Shown here: piece by piece, positions 1 through 11,081 of the stretch
How positions within the stretch are numbered: the stretch's first letter is position 1
How the letters are laid out: every line of letters starts with the position of its first letter
From: Rachicladosporium sp. CCFEE 5018
Lineage: Eukaryota > Ascomycota > Dothideomycetes > Cladosporiales > Cladosporiaceae
Direction of reading: 5' to 3'
Assembly (NCBI GenBank): GCA_002077045.2
Contig: KZ111140.1
Coordinates: 835,049-899,048, forward strand
Length of the DNA: 64,000 bases
Program-made: the position numbers and the translations under genes
Notes under the pieces: model-generated
Seen by the model: the letters and a program-made list of their open reading frames with translations, nothing else
Databases searched by the model: none
What the model was told of the DNA's origin: nothing

Positions 1-266
1 CTGGTCGAGTGGTCAGCTACCTATGGCACGTACTTTTCTTGCCGAGAAAGGGCTTTGCTCCACGCAGCTCGGCTGGAGTCCTCGAGGGGATTGATCTAAA
101 CAGGTTGAACGATATGGCTTGTCCGAGCGCAGCCGACTGCTACTGTAGACTCTATGGGAGATGCGACTTGCAACACTGTACGACCAAAGAGTCCTGTGCG
201 GGGCAGTATGAGGTGCCGAAAGACTTCAAGCTTCCTGCAGATTGGGCTGCGAGGCATGGAGGATGA
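1..266 (+). CDS. DUF3431 family protein, 3' end (block A, partial)
   Basis: This is the C-terminal 88 or so residues of the protein whose full copy is at 29861-30976. The reading frame is open from base 3 to a TGA at 264-266 and includes the Cys-rich tail (SAADCYCRLYG, CDLQHC). Compared with the block B copy it has conservative changes such as Gly for Glu near LEGIDLN and Arg for Lys in LYGRC. The 5' part lies left of the window, so it is cut by the window and not visibly broken. It converges with the fluoride exporter gene 101 bp downstream. The function of DUF3431 proteins is unknown. Confidence 0.85.
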   Translation, partial: GRVVSYLWHVLFLPRKGFAPRSSAGVLEGIDLNRLNDMACPSAADCYCRLYGRCDLQHCTTKESCAGQYEVPKDFKLPADWAARHGG

Positions 267-367
267 GCGTCCTCCAATCCAGGAGTTTTGATGATGACAT
301 CTGACCAAATCCAACGCCGCAACACGGACAAGGGAAGGCATACCGCTCTTCCGACGATGATCTACGA

Positions 368-2059
368 TCAAGTCACATACTTATCTGGATATCCTCTATC
401 GCACACAGCAGACTGCCAGCCAACAGTCCACCGAACGCTGCCCATGATTACGATCACGAGACACAATGCTCCGACGATACTCGACAGGGCGTAGACATAT
501 CCGTGCCTCTTCCTCATGCCATTGATCTCCGCCACCCAAGTACTGACGGTAGTCAAACACCCACAAAAGCCATCCTGCATGCCCTGCAGGACTTGACACC
601 CGACTAAACCGCCACCGACAAGTCCAGCAGAGCCAAGCCCAACTTGCTGGAAGTCGTAGAGCATGCCTTCGATGGCAGTGCCGAACATGTTCACTGCGAA
701 GGTGCCGAGTGGAAATGAATGGACGAGCGGATTGAGCCTCACTGAGGCATAGTGGCGCAGCAGACAGCCTAAAGGCGCAAAGACGATGGCGAAAAGCACT
801 GTGCCACGCCAAGTCTCATTTGATCGATCGCCTCGAGAGGATGGACCGGACGGGCGATCTGGTGGGAAGATCGCTAGAAGTATGGCGCCAAGCCAGCAGA
901 GCCAAGCGACCGCGACGATTGCAGAGTCGACGAATTGTCGGATGATACGGGTAGATATTCGCGGAGTCCACGGCTCTAGTAGTTGCGCGGTATGTGCGCC
1001 GACTATCACACCGCCCAGTGACAGAGCGAGCGTCGAGATGATCACCGCAAATAGCGCGTTGAAGGAGTAGCCAGCGTTGCGGCTAGCACTTGAAGCGTTC
1101 GTCACACGGGTTGTGCTATCGTATACATGATTGATGGGTGTCGGTAAGTTGTTTGCCAGAGCACCGAACATGTCGCGAGCGAATGAAGAAAATGATGTGA
1201 ACGATCCGCAGAACCCAGTCGCTATGCCAACGTACAGAGGTATGGTCTTCTTGATCTTGCCAGTCTCGGCCTTCGCGAGCTTGTCGAAGTCTGTCGAGTC
1301 GTTCGACCATCGTTCTGTCGTAGTCTTCTCTGTCGTACCGGGTGCGATCCAGTAGCTACTGAAGAGGTGCTTGTCCTCGGCCAAGAATCCCAGGACGAAC
1401 GAGCCTGCCATATTTGCCCAGATCACTGGAGTGACTATAGGTGCGCCAGGGTAGAAGGTGATCCACTGCATTCCTAAGCGTGCCAATGTACCCCAGATAG
1501 CAAAGAAGATCAGGTGGGATACTGTGCAAAGTTCGGTCCACCATCGGGATTGAGGCGGTGGACCTTGATGGTCCTGCTTTGGCAGATACTCCTCTGGCTT
1601 TCTTGCGGTGTAGGCAGGCTGGCTGAGCGATGTATCTGATGGCTTTGCCTCTAGATCGGCGACTCCGCTCTGTCGTGAGATGCTGTGATCGAACATGGGC
1701 AGCGCAGTAGGCACGACATCGTCAACGGCCCTATTGCTGAAGTCATCGGCTTCCGGCCCTCCTTTCACAGGTCCCAGAGCATATGGGTCCTCTGCACTTG
1801 AAATTTGGCGTAGCAGCGGTACTGGCGGTGCATTCGCATCTCGGCCCAGAAATGGATCGCGTTGGCTTGCACCGCTGTTGGGGCGGGAACGTCGCTCATG
1901 TCTTTGATCGGCGTAGTAGCTGCTTCGTCTGCTCGGTACGCTGCCAGACCATCGCTTCTTATGCTGATTTGATTCCAATGGTGCATCGGATACCAGTGGC
2001 TTTGCCTCCGGTGGCGATGGCATGGGCCAGTCGTCCATACCGGTGCTTTGATGGGTCAT
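368..2059 (-). CDS. FEX1: Fluoride export protein FEX, two CrcB domains (block A)
   Basis: This is a plasma-membrane fluoride channel that removes cytosolic F-. The 563-residue single exon has a polar, Ser/Pro/Arg-rich N-terminal tail of about 170 residues followed by about nine hydrophobic segments. That matches the fungal FEX plan of two four-helix CrcB units joined by a linking helix. The first unit shows GTLARLG, NMAGSFVLG and GFCGSFTSFSSF. The second shows APLGCLLRHY, FAVNMFGTAIEG and GFCGCLTTVSTW, so the Phe-rich signature is complete only in the first unit. Yeast FEX is about 375 residues, so the tail is the unusual part. The initiator is the first ATG of the frame; a second Met follows at residue 8. 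It shares a 348-bp divergent promoter with the UPRT gene. Confidence 0.92.
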   Translation of the reverse strand: MTHQSTGMDDWPMPSPPEAKPLVSDAPLESNQHKKRWSGSVPSRRSSYYADQRHERRSRPNSGASQRDPFLGRDANAPPVPLLRQISSAEDPYALGPVKGGPEADDFSNRAVDDVVPTALPMFDHSISRQSGVADLEAKPSDTSLSQPAYTARKPEEYLPKQDHQGPPPQSRWWTELCTVSHLIFFAIWGTLARLGMQWITFYPGAPIVTPVIWANMAGSFVLGFLAEDKHLFSSYWIAPGTTEKTTTERWSNDSTDFDKLAKAETGKIKKTIPLYVGIATGFCGSFTSFSSFARDMFGALANNLPTPINHVYDSTTRVTNASSASRNAGYSFNALFAVIISTLALSLGGVIVGAHTAQLLEPWTPRISTRIIRQFVDSAIVAVAWLCWLGAILLAIFPPDRPSGPSSRGDRSNETWRGTVLFAIVFAPLGCLLRHYASVRLNPLVHSFPLGTFAVNMFGTAIEGMLYDFQQVGLGSAGLVGGGLVGCQVLQGMQDGFCGCLTTVSTWVAEINGMRKRHGYVYALSSIVGALCLVIVIMGSVRWTVGWQSAVCDRGYPDKYVT

Positions 2060-2407
2060 GTCTTCCTAAATCATCGAGTTGAGCGCACTCCGCGGCACCG
2101 ACTAGATATTTTCAGGTCGTACATGATGTCCTGGTGGTCTAGCTCTCTACCGGTCTATACTTCTTAGAGAATATGGAAAGCAATCGGCTGTGGACAATGT
2201 AACGTATATTGATCTACGCGTAGACAGGGGTGCCATTCCCACAAGCTTTCAACGGCATGGCAGACCCACCTCGCCCAACGGCTGCATGCATTGTTGGTAT
2301 CGCTTGCCAATGACTCAAGCAACGTTAACAAACATAGCGTTACCTACATGAGCAGTAGAGCCGTCGCCAACGCTCATTGATACAATCAAGCCACATCATT
2401 CCCAATT
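2060..2407. promoter_or_regulatory. Divergent promoter FEX / UPRT (block A)
   Basis: A 348-bp gene-free interval lies between two start codons pointing away from each other. I see no ORF or repeat. It is clearly more diverged from its block B partner than the flanking exons are, with several small indels. Confidence 0.6.
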
Positions 2408-3351
2408 ATGGCTTCCCTCCCCCCAAACGTCCACGTCTCAACCCACCCCTGCCTCCAAGCAAAGCTCTCCCAACTCCGCTCTGCCTCCACGAGCTCGCGG
2501 GAAACGAAGCAGCTCGTCCACGAGATAGCCACGATCATAGGCTGTGAAGCTTTAGCGAAAGGCCTCTCCATCGAGGAGACCGGAATTGTAAGTCCCAACA
2601 CCCTCTCCAGCCAACAGAGGCTGACGACGTATACAGTAAGGAGGATGCTTATCACATGTCTGGGTTAGGATGTCTCGCCTCTGGGCTATGAGTTCACAAC
2701 ATACACGACTTCGCCATCGTCGATTTGCCTGGTTCCGATCTTGAGGTCAGGGTTGTCGATGGTGGAGGCTGTACAATCTTTACTCCCGGCGCCAGTACCG
2801 GTGCATCATCTAGGTGTGCCACTCCCTACCATCCCCTTCAAGAAGCAGCATCGCCTTCCTCTGGCGCGTTCATCGCCGGTGCTCCTCTTGACTTTTTCAA
2901 TCTACATCTCCTCTCCGTTGCTCAGTTTCCGTGTCACTTCTCAAACATTCACTGTTACTATCCTCTTCGTCTCCGCATCTAATAACACATAGGCCTCTAC
3001 CGCGAACCTTCAACCCTGCAACCAGTCGAATACTACAATAACCTGCACACCTCTTCGCCAAATTCCCGTTCAACTCCCATTCCGCAATTGGCCCTGCTCC
3101 TCGATCCTCTGATTGCCACAGGGTCCACCGTTTGCGCCGCCATCGACAGCTTACGGGACTGGGGCGTCGAGCGCGTGATTAGCATTCACGTTCTAGCGAG
3201 CAGGGATGGCTTGGCTAAAGCTGTAGAGGCCTGGCCTGATGGCGTGGAATTTTGGGTTGGCGGCGTGGAGGAAGGGGTCGATGAACGGGGGATGCTAAGG
3301 CCAGGGGTGGGAGATGTGGGGGATAGGCTGTTTGGGGCTGTTGGGAAGTAG
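2408..3351 (+). CDS. FUR1: Uracil phosphoribosyltransferase (block A)
   Basis: This is a pyrimidine salvage enzyme converting uracil and PRPP to UMP in the cytosol. Three exons, 2408-2587, 2669-2813 and 2993-3351, give 227 residues (yeast Fur1 is 216). Introns are 81 nt (GTAAGT...TTAG) and 179 nt (GTGTGC...CATAG); their phases restore the family sequence across PILRSGL, HHLG/LYRE and onward. The PRPP-binding signature LLLDPLIATGST is at about residues 143-154. The tail GDVGDRLFG matches the conserved UPRT C-terminus. The ATG at 2408 is the only one giving the full N-terminal helix (HPCLQAKLSQLR). Confidence 0.93.
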
Positions 3352-3825
3352 GGAGTCGGAGAGAAGGGCAGGAGATCAAAGGGTGAGACGGCAGCGGCGG
3401 GTTCATGGCCCAGGTTGCAAGGGTCGATCACGAGGATGATTGCATGTGTGCGAGTGAGTTGTAGGCGCAGTACCCACTGGAACGGCTTCGTTTCTGATAC
3501 TCCAATTCGCTTACGCACGCGTGGCTTGGCTCGGCCGGGGGCTGTCCGAACTTCTCCAACTCACGAGGCGTCCTCTCAGCCCTGCCAACTTACGATCTGA
3601 TAGAACACGACCGCAAGCCACGCCTGATGAGTCCTCCCTTTTGGCCTACATGTGGCACATGGCTTGCGCATAATGCATATCGATGATCGCTGTCGTGCCC
3701 TCTGCGGTAGACCGTTACGAGCCCAAGCGGCAGGCCTGCAATATCGTGAGCATTTCACTATATCCCTAGATCCTCTCTGTGTTCCCTTCACCTCGCCATT
3801 CCCTCTATCCTCACTGTAGCATGCC
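3352..3825. other. Intergenic, UPRT 3' flank and SGNH promoter (block A)
   Basis: These 474 bp lie between two plus-strand genes. Short ORFs here read through in several frames and are not preserved as proteins in block B. A pyrimidine-rich stretch just before the SGNH ATG (about 3770-3825) is typical of a fungal core promoter. Confidence 0.5.
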
Positions 3826-4645
3826 ATGCTCTTCCCCAATCTTTTCCTAAGCTTCACACTCACGGTACTCGCCGCTGCCTCTCCTCCCCTGTTCCGGGCA
3901 ACGTCCCTCAACGGCAAAACCCTCGCTATCCTCCCCCTAGGCGACAGCATAACCTTCGGCGCTTTAGACCCTTCCGGTAATGGCTATCGCAAAGCCCTCT
4001 ACGACCTCCTCACTAAAGCTAACGCTAACATAACTTTCCTCGGCTCGATGATCTGCGGTAATTTCTCGCAGCCGCACCATCAAGGCTACCCCGGGGCGAC
4101 TTCCACCTTGATCGCGGAGGCGGTAGCGCAGATGTATGATAGTGTGGATCCGGATCTTGTGCTACTATACGTTGGGGTGAACGATGCGATTATGGCCGCT
4201 GACGTCCACGAGCCGGAACCTATTGCAGGCTTAGGGGAGGTAGAGAAGCTAGTTGATCGAATTCCGGAGTTTTGGCCACGGGCTACGTTACTAGTAGCGA
4301 GGATCTTTCCAATCGATCCAGCGGAGATCGACGAGGGCGTGGAGACGCAGAGGAACGTTTACCCGATAAACGAGCGGATCAGCTGTGCGTAGTCCAATCC
4401 TCCAATCCTTGATACCTTGCGCAGGGTGGTTTGGCTAACGTGCTTGGGGTCTTGCAGATGTCGTTGCTCAGCGCGCTCACTTCGGTCGACGGATCATGCT
4501 TGTGGATATGAGCCACGGGGCTATCATGACTGCGGATCTCATGGACTTCACCCACCCTAGTCCAGAGGGATATGCGAAGATGGCGGATCTGTGGTTCATG
4601 GGCGTCCAAGCCGTAGTCGCCAGGGGTTGGGTGCCGGAGCCTTGA
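3826..4645 (+). CDS. Secreted SGNH/GDSL hydrolase, CE3-like (block A)
   Basis: This is a predicted extracellular esterase or lipase of the SGNH fold; the substrate is not evident. Exons 3826-4384 and 4458-4645 (intron 73 nt, GTGCGT...TTGCAG) encode 248 residues. A hydrophobic signal peptide occupies about residues 1-20. The SGNH blocks are complete: GDSITFG with nucleophile Ser41, the Gly in the NFSQPHHQGYPG region, GVND with Asn119, and DFTHPS with Asp216 and His219. The spacing of the first blocks and the NGYR motif resemble carbohydrate esterase family 3. Without splicing, the frame would end early at 4392 and lose the catalytic Asp-His, so the intron is well supported. Confidence 0.88.
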
Positions 4646-5480
4646 ACATTTGCCTGTGGTAAGGCCGGAACGTGGCAAGACTCCATCCAGAACCCAGAGC
4701 TAGCCGCTTCCAATCCATGGACCGGATAGTGCTGACATCGGCCGCGCGAGGATGCAGCTCTGCCTCGCGTTCTCTGCTGGATTGTCGACGATCACAGTGC
4801 GACTAGTGTCAGCCAGGAGCGCAGAACGCCGTCGGTAGACTAGTGCTGCCAACGGACACGCATCGAAAGTAAGGCTGGTGTGGGCTGAGCGACTCTAGCT
4901 CCGCCAGGCCTGGCAGTCAGGAGGCTCACGACGTGGAATGCAGTAGGCAGGCCCGCGAGGCAGGGCCGAAACCGTTGGCCGCGATTCAGCGAGTAGTTGA
5001 TGCATCGCGGTAAGAGCTTCTGGCATGGAGATTTCGCGCTGCACGGATCGCTGACAATGCTGCGTAGCACCTACAATGTCAAGACAAGGAGGTCTATAGT
5101 CAAAAGCAAGAGTATCGATGGACACATGCTCTTGGTCACAGGTTTCCAGAGGCGCATCGACAGCAGAATCACGACGATGAGGGTGGTGTAAATTAAGACT
5201 GTGCAATGTTGGCGGGAATATCATTGAAAAGGCCTTCATTTCTATTACTCCAAGTCCGAACGTCTAGCTACCAGCATCTTCGAAGCCGAATTAGCCCGTG
5301 ACGTGAGACCGTGCAGTGACCACGAGGCAGAGCAAACTAGTAGCACAGTCTATCACTCATCGCGCGCCGCATGCAAACCCATCGTATCATCCGTGGGCCT
5401 CGATGCCAAACTCGATACCCTTCGTCGACCCCTTACAACCGAAAGCTTCGCCTTCCACCAGTCGAAGAGAAGCTAAGCGT
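4646..5480. other. Convergent 3' region SGNH / CDC48 (block A)
   Basis: These 835 bp lie between two converging genes. The first half (to about 5060) is almost as conserved between blocks as exons, yet no reading frame keeps its amino acids. A 114-residue minus-strand ORF at 4895-5239 has many radical changes in block B. Long 3' UTRs or an untranslated RNA are possible; I can identify neither. Confidence 0.45.
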
Positions 5481-8101
5481 CTAGTCGTAAAGGTCCTCGT
5501 CGGCACCTGCAAGGGGATTAGTACTTATCATCACGATCATCGTGCTCAAGGGAACATACCATTCTGCTGTCCCTCTCCACCAGCCTCTGCCGCTCCCGCC
5601 TCAGGGAAGCGGAAGAATGCGCTCCCTCCAGCCGAACTCCTCATGCTCTGCGCAAACGCCTCATACCGGCGGATCTCCGTATCCGTCACACTGCGCCTGG
5701 CCATAGCCATGGCCTCCTCGAAGTGAGCCTTGGTAAGCTCAGGCACCGGGTCCTCCTCATCGCCCTCAGCCATCTCCGTGTCGTCACCCTCGGCCTCGCG
5801 AGCCTTCTGCGCATCGATAGCAAGGCCGATGGATTGCTTGATAGCGAGTTTGACAGCGCGCTGGGTGATGAAGCCGAGATCGGCACCAGAGAAGCCGTGG
5901 GTCTTGCTGGCGATATAGGCGACGTCGACGTCGGGTGAGACGGGCGTCTTGCGCAGCTGGGCCTTGAGAATAGACTCGCGGCCTGGCTGGTCGGGGAGAG
6001 GAACGTAGACGAGGGTGTCTAGACGGCCGGGACGGCAGAGAGCATTGTCGAGCTGCTCGGGCCTGTTGGTAGCGCCAATGACGAAGACGTTCTTCTTGCT
6101 GGTCATGCCGTCCATCTCCGTCAACAGCTGGTTGACGACACGATCAGAAGCACCTCCAGCATCACCCTGCGAGCCGCCACGAGACTTGGCGATCGAATCC
6201 AACTCATCGAGGAACACCACACAAGGCGCAGCCGCGCGAGCCTTGTCGAAGATGTCGCGAATGTTGCTCTCAGACTCTCCGAACCACATGCTCAACAACT
6301 CTGGTCCCTTGACCGAGATGAAGTTGGCCGAGCACTCGTTCGCAACAGCCTTCGCCAGCAACGTCTTACCCGTACCCGGGGGACCATAGAACAACACACC
6401 ACGCGAAGGCGACATGCCGAATTTGAGGAACTTCTCGGGGTGGTCGACAGGGTACTGCACACTCTCGATGAGCTCGCGCTTGACCTCCTCCAGACCACCG
6501 ATATCCTCCCAGCGGACATTGGGCACCTCGACAACGGCGACCTCGCGAAGAGCGGATGGGTTGCTGACGCCGAGGGCGAAGCGGAAGTTCTCTTGCGTGA
6601 CGCCGAGGCTGTCGAGGACTTCGGCGTCGATCGTATCCTCATCAAGATCGATGAGGTCCATCTTCTCGCGAATCTGCTGCATGGCAGCCTCAGAGCAGAG
6701 CGAAGCGATATCGGATCCGACGTAGCCGTGAGTCTCGGCGGCGATGGACTCAAGGTCGACATCATCACCAAGCTTCATGTTCTTGGTGTGAATCTGGAGA
6801 ATCTCAAGACGACCAGTTGGGTCCGGAATGCCGATGTCGACCTCACGATCGAAGCGACCGAAGCGACGAAGGGCAGGGTCGATGGAGTTCGGGCGATTGG
6901 TGGCAGCCATGACGACCACGTTGGAGCGAGCCTTCATGCCGTCCATGAGAGTGAGCAGCTGAGAGACGACACGCCTCTCGACCTCACCGTTGGTCTTGTC
7001 ACGCTTGGGCGCGATGGAATCGATCTCGTCGATGAAGATGATCGCAGGGCTGTTCTTCTCCGCCTCCTCAAACGCCTTGCGCAAGTTCGACTCTGACTCA
7101 CCGGCCATCTTCGACATGATCTCGGGGCCGTTGATTAGGAAGAAGAAGGCGCCAGTCTCGTTGGCCACAGCGCGAGCCATGAGCGTCTTACCAGTGCCGG
7201 GAGGACCGTACATGAGGATACCGCGAGGGGGCTTGATGCCGATGCTCTTGAAGAGCTGCGGGTGGCGGAGAGGAAGCTCGACCAACTCTCGGACTTGTGC
7301 CATCTGCTTCCTGCAGCCACCAATGTCGTCGTATCCAACCTCGTTCAGATTACCCTCCTCGTCTTCGCGCTGAATGGGCTCGCCCTCGCAGTGGATGACA
7401 GTATCCTGCGCAACGACACCATACTCAGGCGGGTCGATCTCCACGACCTTGAACTCCACAGTCCTCATCGCAGCTCTGCAGGTGAAGGTGTCACCTTGTC
7501 TGAGCGGGCGGTATGCCTCACGGAAGTAAGGTGCGAGAAAGACATCGAACAGCGAGCCAGTCAGGCCCTCGATGGTATCGGCCATGGGCAACACCGCAAT
7601 GCGCTTGGCATACTTGATGTCGGGGCACGGGTTGACAAGGACGACATCTCCAAGTTTGACGCGGAGGTTGTGACGGACAACGCGGTTCATGCGGACTGAT
7701 CCATCATCGAGATCGTCATCGGCGAGGACGATGAGCACAGTGTCCTTCCTCTTCTTTCCCTTGACGAGGACTGTGTCGCCGCGGAAGAGCTGGAGGGTCT
7801 CCATGGTGTTATTGCTGAGGGCGAGGATAGAGTTGTCATCGGTGGTAGCATCGGTGACGATGAGACTATTGGGCTTCTTCTTCTTCTTGAGGATGGCGGT
7901 TGCGGTCTCCTCCTCGGCTTTCCTCTCTGCGCCGCTAGCATCGCTGTCATATTATCAGTATTGCACTTTTGGAGTGAAGGCGACAACGCCACGCAAGCAG
8001 TTGCTAAAGCGCCTGGAACGAAGGTGGCGGCGAGGATAGACTTACTTGAGGTTCACCTTGCTCTTCACATCCTTCTTCGCGTGCTCCGGCTCGGCCGACA
8101 T
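5481..8101 (-). CDS. CDC48: Cell division control protein 48, AAA+ ATPase (block A)
   Basis: This is the p97/VCP segregase, a hexameric ATPase that extracts ubiquitylated proteins in ERAD and chromatin turnover. Minus-strand exons are 8101-8046, 7943-5560 and 5506-5481, giving 821 residues. The first exon (MSAEPEHAKKDVK...) joins through a split Asn codon to the DASGAERK segment. The last exon has only 26 nt and adds ADEDLYD after an intron with a TACTAAT branch site, supplying the conserved penultimate Tyr tail. The N domain is followed by D1 (Walker A GPPGTGKT at 265-272, Walker B IIFIDEIDSI) and D2 (second GPPGTGKT, VVFLDELDSI). If the last intron were ignored, the protein would end in GMFP and lose this tail. 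Confidence 0.96.
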
Positions 8102-9168
8102 GATGGCGGAGCTGTGGTGTGATGCTGGTGTGGAAGATGATTATTTGCTTCGATCTCCGGACTTCAGTGAGGGAGCCGCTGTGGTGACTGCGCAATTGAG
8201 GTAAAGCGCAGATGGAGATGTATGTATGGTCGTGAGGGAGTGAAAGAACGACCTGATGTACAGGGTCGTGGGTGATAGATGTAGGAGGATGGGGTTGATG
8301 TAGTGGTAGAGGGTTCGGTGGTGAGTGTTGTTTGAGCTTCCCGGTGATGACATGTACCTGCGCTAAGGAATGCGCGAGTCATGCGAGATCTCACGGACAA
8401 CTTGCTTCACTTCACATCAAATACGCCACTGCTGGAAGGTGATGGAAATGTAAAGAATGTTTAAGTGATTGCGTTGTCTTAGCTGCCTACACGCTAGCTA
8501 GACTTCACTCAATCAGGATGCTATGCACGATATGCTCGTTCCGGAGCTTATGCAGGAACTGTGCTGCTTCACGTGCCGCGCAGATCTTACAGCTTCACTC
8601 GATGCACCCAGTTGCAGCAACTGAGCAATAAGTCGCCGATGAGTTGCGCCCCTTGCTTACCTTCACACAGCGTACTTCTGTAGCACAAAAGTCATCTCGA
8701 CCCAGCAACCGGGCTTGCATCTGATAGCAGCACAAGGACCGTTACTTGTGCCTCAAGCTTTGTCCAAGACGCAAGCTCCTCATGAGGGCATCGTAGCCCG
8801 TGCGTGTGTAACCCCAAAATCTCTCAAGTGCCACCTCGCAGATGCCCGGCACGAGATGAGGTGAATATGCAATATGTATACAACAGCTTTCTACCCAGTC
8901 CAGCAAGCCACACTCGAGGCTACTGGACTGCCTCCACCGCCCATCTGTCCCACAGAGCGCCATGCTATGCTGAACATCTCTTACCCGCCCCGTCTTTCCT
9001 CCATCTCGCTGCCATGCAGGCAGCATCTATCCGTACATCCAGAAGGCCCGCCAGTCTGCTGCACCTGATCGTCGAGTCTCCATTGACCAGGTATACAACA
9101 CGTCTCTTGTACTGTACAGTCTGAAGCGAAGCGTCCCCTCGTACACGATTCTCAACTCGACGATTGCT
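8102..9168. promoter_or_regulatory. CDC48 promoter and TOM40 3' region (block A)
   Basis: These 1067 bp lie between two minus-strand genes. The part next to CDC48 is its leader and promoter. The part at about 8870-9150 is well conserved between blocks and probably TOM40 3' UTR. The middle (about 8580-8800) has no convincing alignment to block B. I find no supported gene. Confidence 0.5.
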
Positions 9169-10425
9169 CTAGAACGGCGGCGTAGGCGCAATAACTCTCT
9201 CCTGCTGCTCCATGAGCTCCTCCCCAGAAGCCTCAATCGACACAGCAAGTCCAAGCTTTGCAGAATTCTGCACACAACACATTAGCATATCTCCCTGCAG
9301 TCTCCAGAACGCACATCATCACAACTCACCTTCACATGATCCATCTCGCCCGCAAAAGTCATCCTCACAGGCGGCGCCACAACCTTCTCCAACAGACACC
9401 CAATTTTCCCCTGACTGTCCACCTGCGCCCGGAAAATACTCCTGCTAAATTCCCACTTCGCCCCCAACGTCGCAACGCCATCCTTACTCGGCCCGCCCAT
9501 CATGCTGTTCGCGCCGCTCAGACCCGCGAACTGCAGATTGACGTCGACGCCCGTCTCGACCTTGTCCGTGAGCCGTTTCCAGTAGCTACCCTGTAGTCCG
9601 CCTTGTGCGAGGATCTGGAGAGAGCCAACCCAGTCATCTCCCCTGTATTTCCCAGCATAGCTCAGCGCCGCCTCAGGGCCCATTCCGCCACCCGGTCGCT
9701 GAAGCACGCCTTCCAGCCCAAGGGCAAGCCGTGGTGTGACGGCTTGTAGGTAGCTTCCAATGAACATCCCCGTCAGTCCGCCTTCGAGTATACTCGGATT
9801 GATGCTTTTCAAGCTCGCGCTGAAATCCGCGCCCGTGTAGTCTTGCTCGAAAGATAGCTGGGCGCCGCCTGGGCCGGCGTTTGAGGCTGGCTGGATCTGG
9901 ACTTGAGTTTTGAAGATGAGCGATTGGGTCAGGCGTTGGTTGAAGCGGGCGGAGAGGGAGAGGTCGGAGTCTAGTTGCGCTTGGCAGAGTTGCTGTGGCA
10001 GAGGTCAGATGATGGGGGATGGAGGGGTCTTTGGATTTGGTATGTACGTTTGCAGTTCCATACAGCGCAAGGAAAGTATACGGCGAGAGCTGTTGCGAGC
10101 CAGCGGAGAAGGCATGGCTGATCTGGAAGAGCGGTGATATCGAGAAGGACTTGTTCAGCTCCGCGCGCAGGCCGGAGAACGTCTGGTTCGTGAGGAAGAC
10201 ATCCCGCTGTACTTCTTTCGCGATGTTGTCTACTGTGCCTGGGTTGCTCAAGCCGAGCGCCGCTCGTCGGTCTTGGAAGGAGTAGTATGTATCCAGGAAG
10301 GTGTCGAAGATGGTGTTTGTTCGTTGCGGTGGTGGGTTTAGGGAGCCATGTCTTGTTACATCGATAGGTGGGAGGCTGTCTATTGGAACCACGATGGCCG
10401 GCTTCTCGACCGTTACAGTCGCCAT
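9169..10425 (-). CDS. TOM40: Mitochondrial import receptor Tom40, beta-barrel pore (block A)
   Basis: This is the channel of the TOM complex in the outer mitochondrial membrane. Exons on the minus strand are 10425-10048, 9992-9330 and 9267-9169, total 379 residues (fungal Tom40 is about 350-390). Exon 1 ends in LSPYTFLALYGTAN, exon 2 starts QLCQAQLDSD, and the last exon encodes NSAKLGL...TPPF. Family hallmarks include TFSGLRAELNKSFSISPLFQ and the repeated amphipathic strand pattern through the barrel (GGLTGMFIGSYLQAVTP, ALSYAGKY). All introns are phase 0; the last contains a GCTAAT branch site. TOM40 and the PFK-2 gene start from a shared divergent interval. Confidence 0.93.
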
Positions 10426-11081
10426 TGCCGATATGTGAGAGAGCGTGTGGTATTACAGGAGAGCCGCGTAAGTGTAGCGGCGATGCGGCGATGGAGACAA
10501 GGAGCAATGAATCAGATAATGCAGCAGTAGATGGGCACGCAGCTCTCCTTTGCGACGCGCATGTCCTCCGTCTCCAGGAACTTTTGCCCGAGCCGAGCCT
10601 TGGCCGATGTCGTACGTAGCTCCAGCACCTGCAACAGAACAAAGGTATCTCACTCGCTATCACTGTCTCTGAATAGCCTGAAGCTCATACTGGTTGAAGC
10701 CGAGGATCTGGGGATAATTCCAGTGTGGTCTGCGGTGGCATTGTCCCAAAGACAATTAACTAATACGCTCACTTGCTTTACCGAGCAACTATTCATGGTT
10801 GACCTTACCCAACTTTAGTACTGCAGACATCGACAAGGAGTGAGCTCTGCCAGCTATCCCTCCTTATCGTCCGGCAATTCCAGTCTTCAGGGCTTTCAAC
10901 AGTACTGCAGTGGGCGAGGCGATTGACGACCGTACAGTCTGAACCCGCAGATGCCACTACACCGGTCGTCGTATCAAGCCCTGGGAGACCGACTTCTATC
11001 CTTATCAAAGCACTGAACCGAAAGTCATATCGTCGCTGTCTAGACGCCTTTTGAAGTCTGATAGACGATTCTATCTACGCC
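10426..11081. promoter_or_regulatory. Divergent promoter TOM40 / PFK-2 (block A)
   Basis: These 656 bp lie between opposing starts. The 220 bp next to TOM40 differ from block B at only about five sites before the alignment becomes loose, suggesting a constrained leader. Small ORFs here are not conserved across the whole interval. Confidence 0.55.

Noticed and set aside
4895..5239. A 114-residue minus-strand ORF between SGNH and CDC48 (partner 35594-35938).
   Set aside because: Replacements between blocks are frequent and radical, so there is no sign of protein constraint.
6440..7096. A 218-codon plus-strand frame inside CDC48 (also 37130-37786).
   Set aside because: It is antisense to the ATPase domains. 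Conservation follows CDC48 codons and it has no start context or introns of its own.
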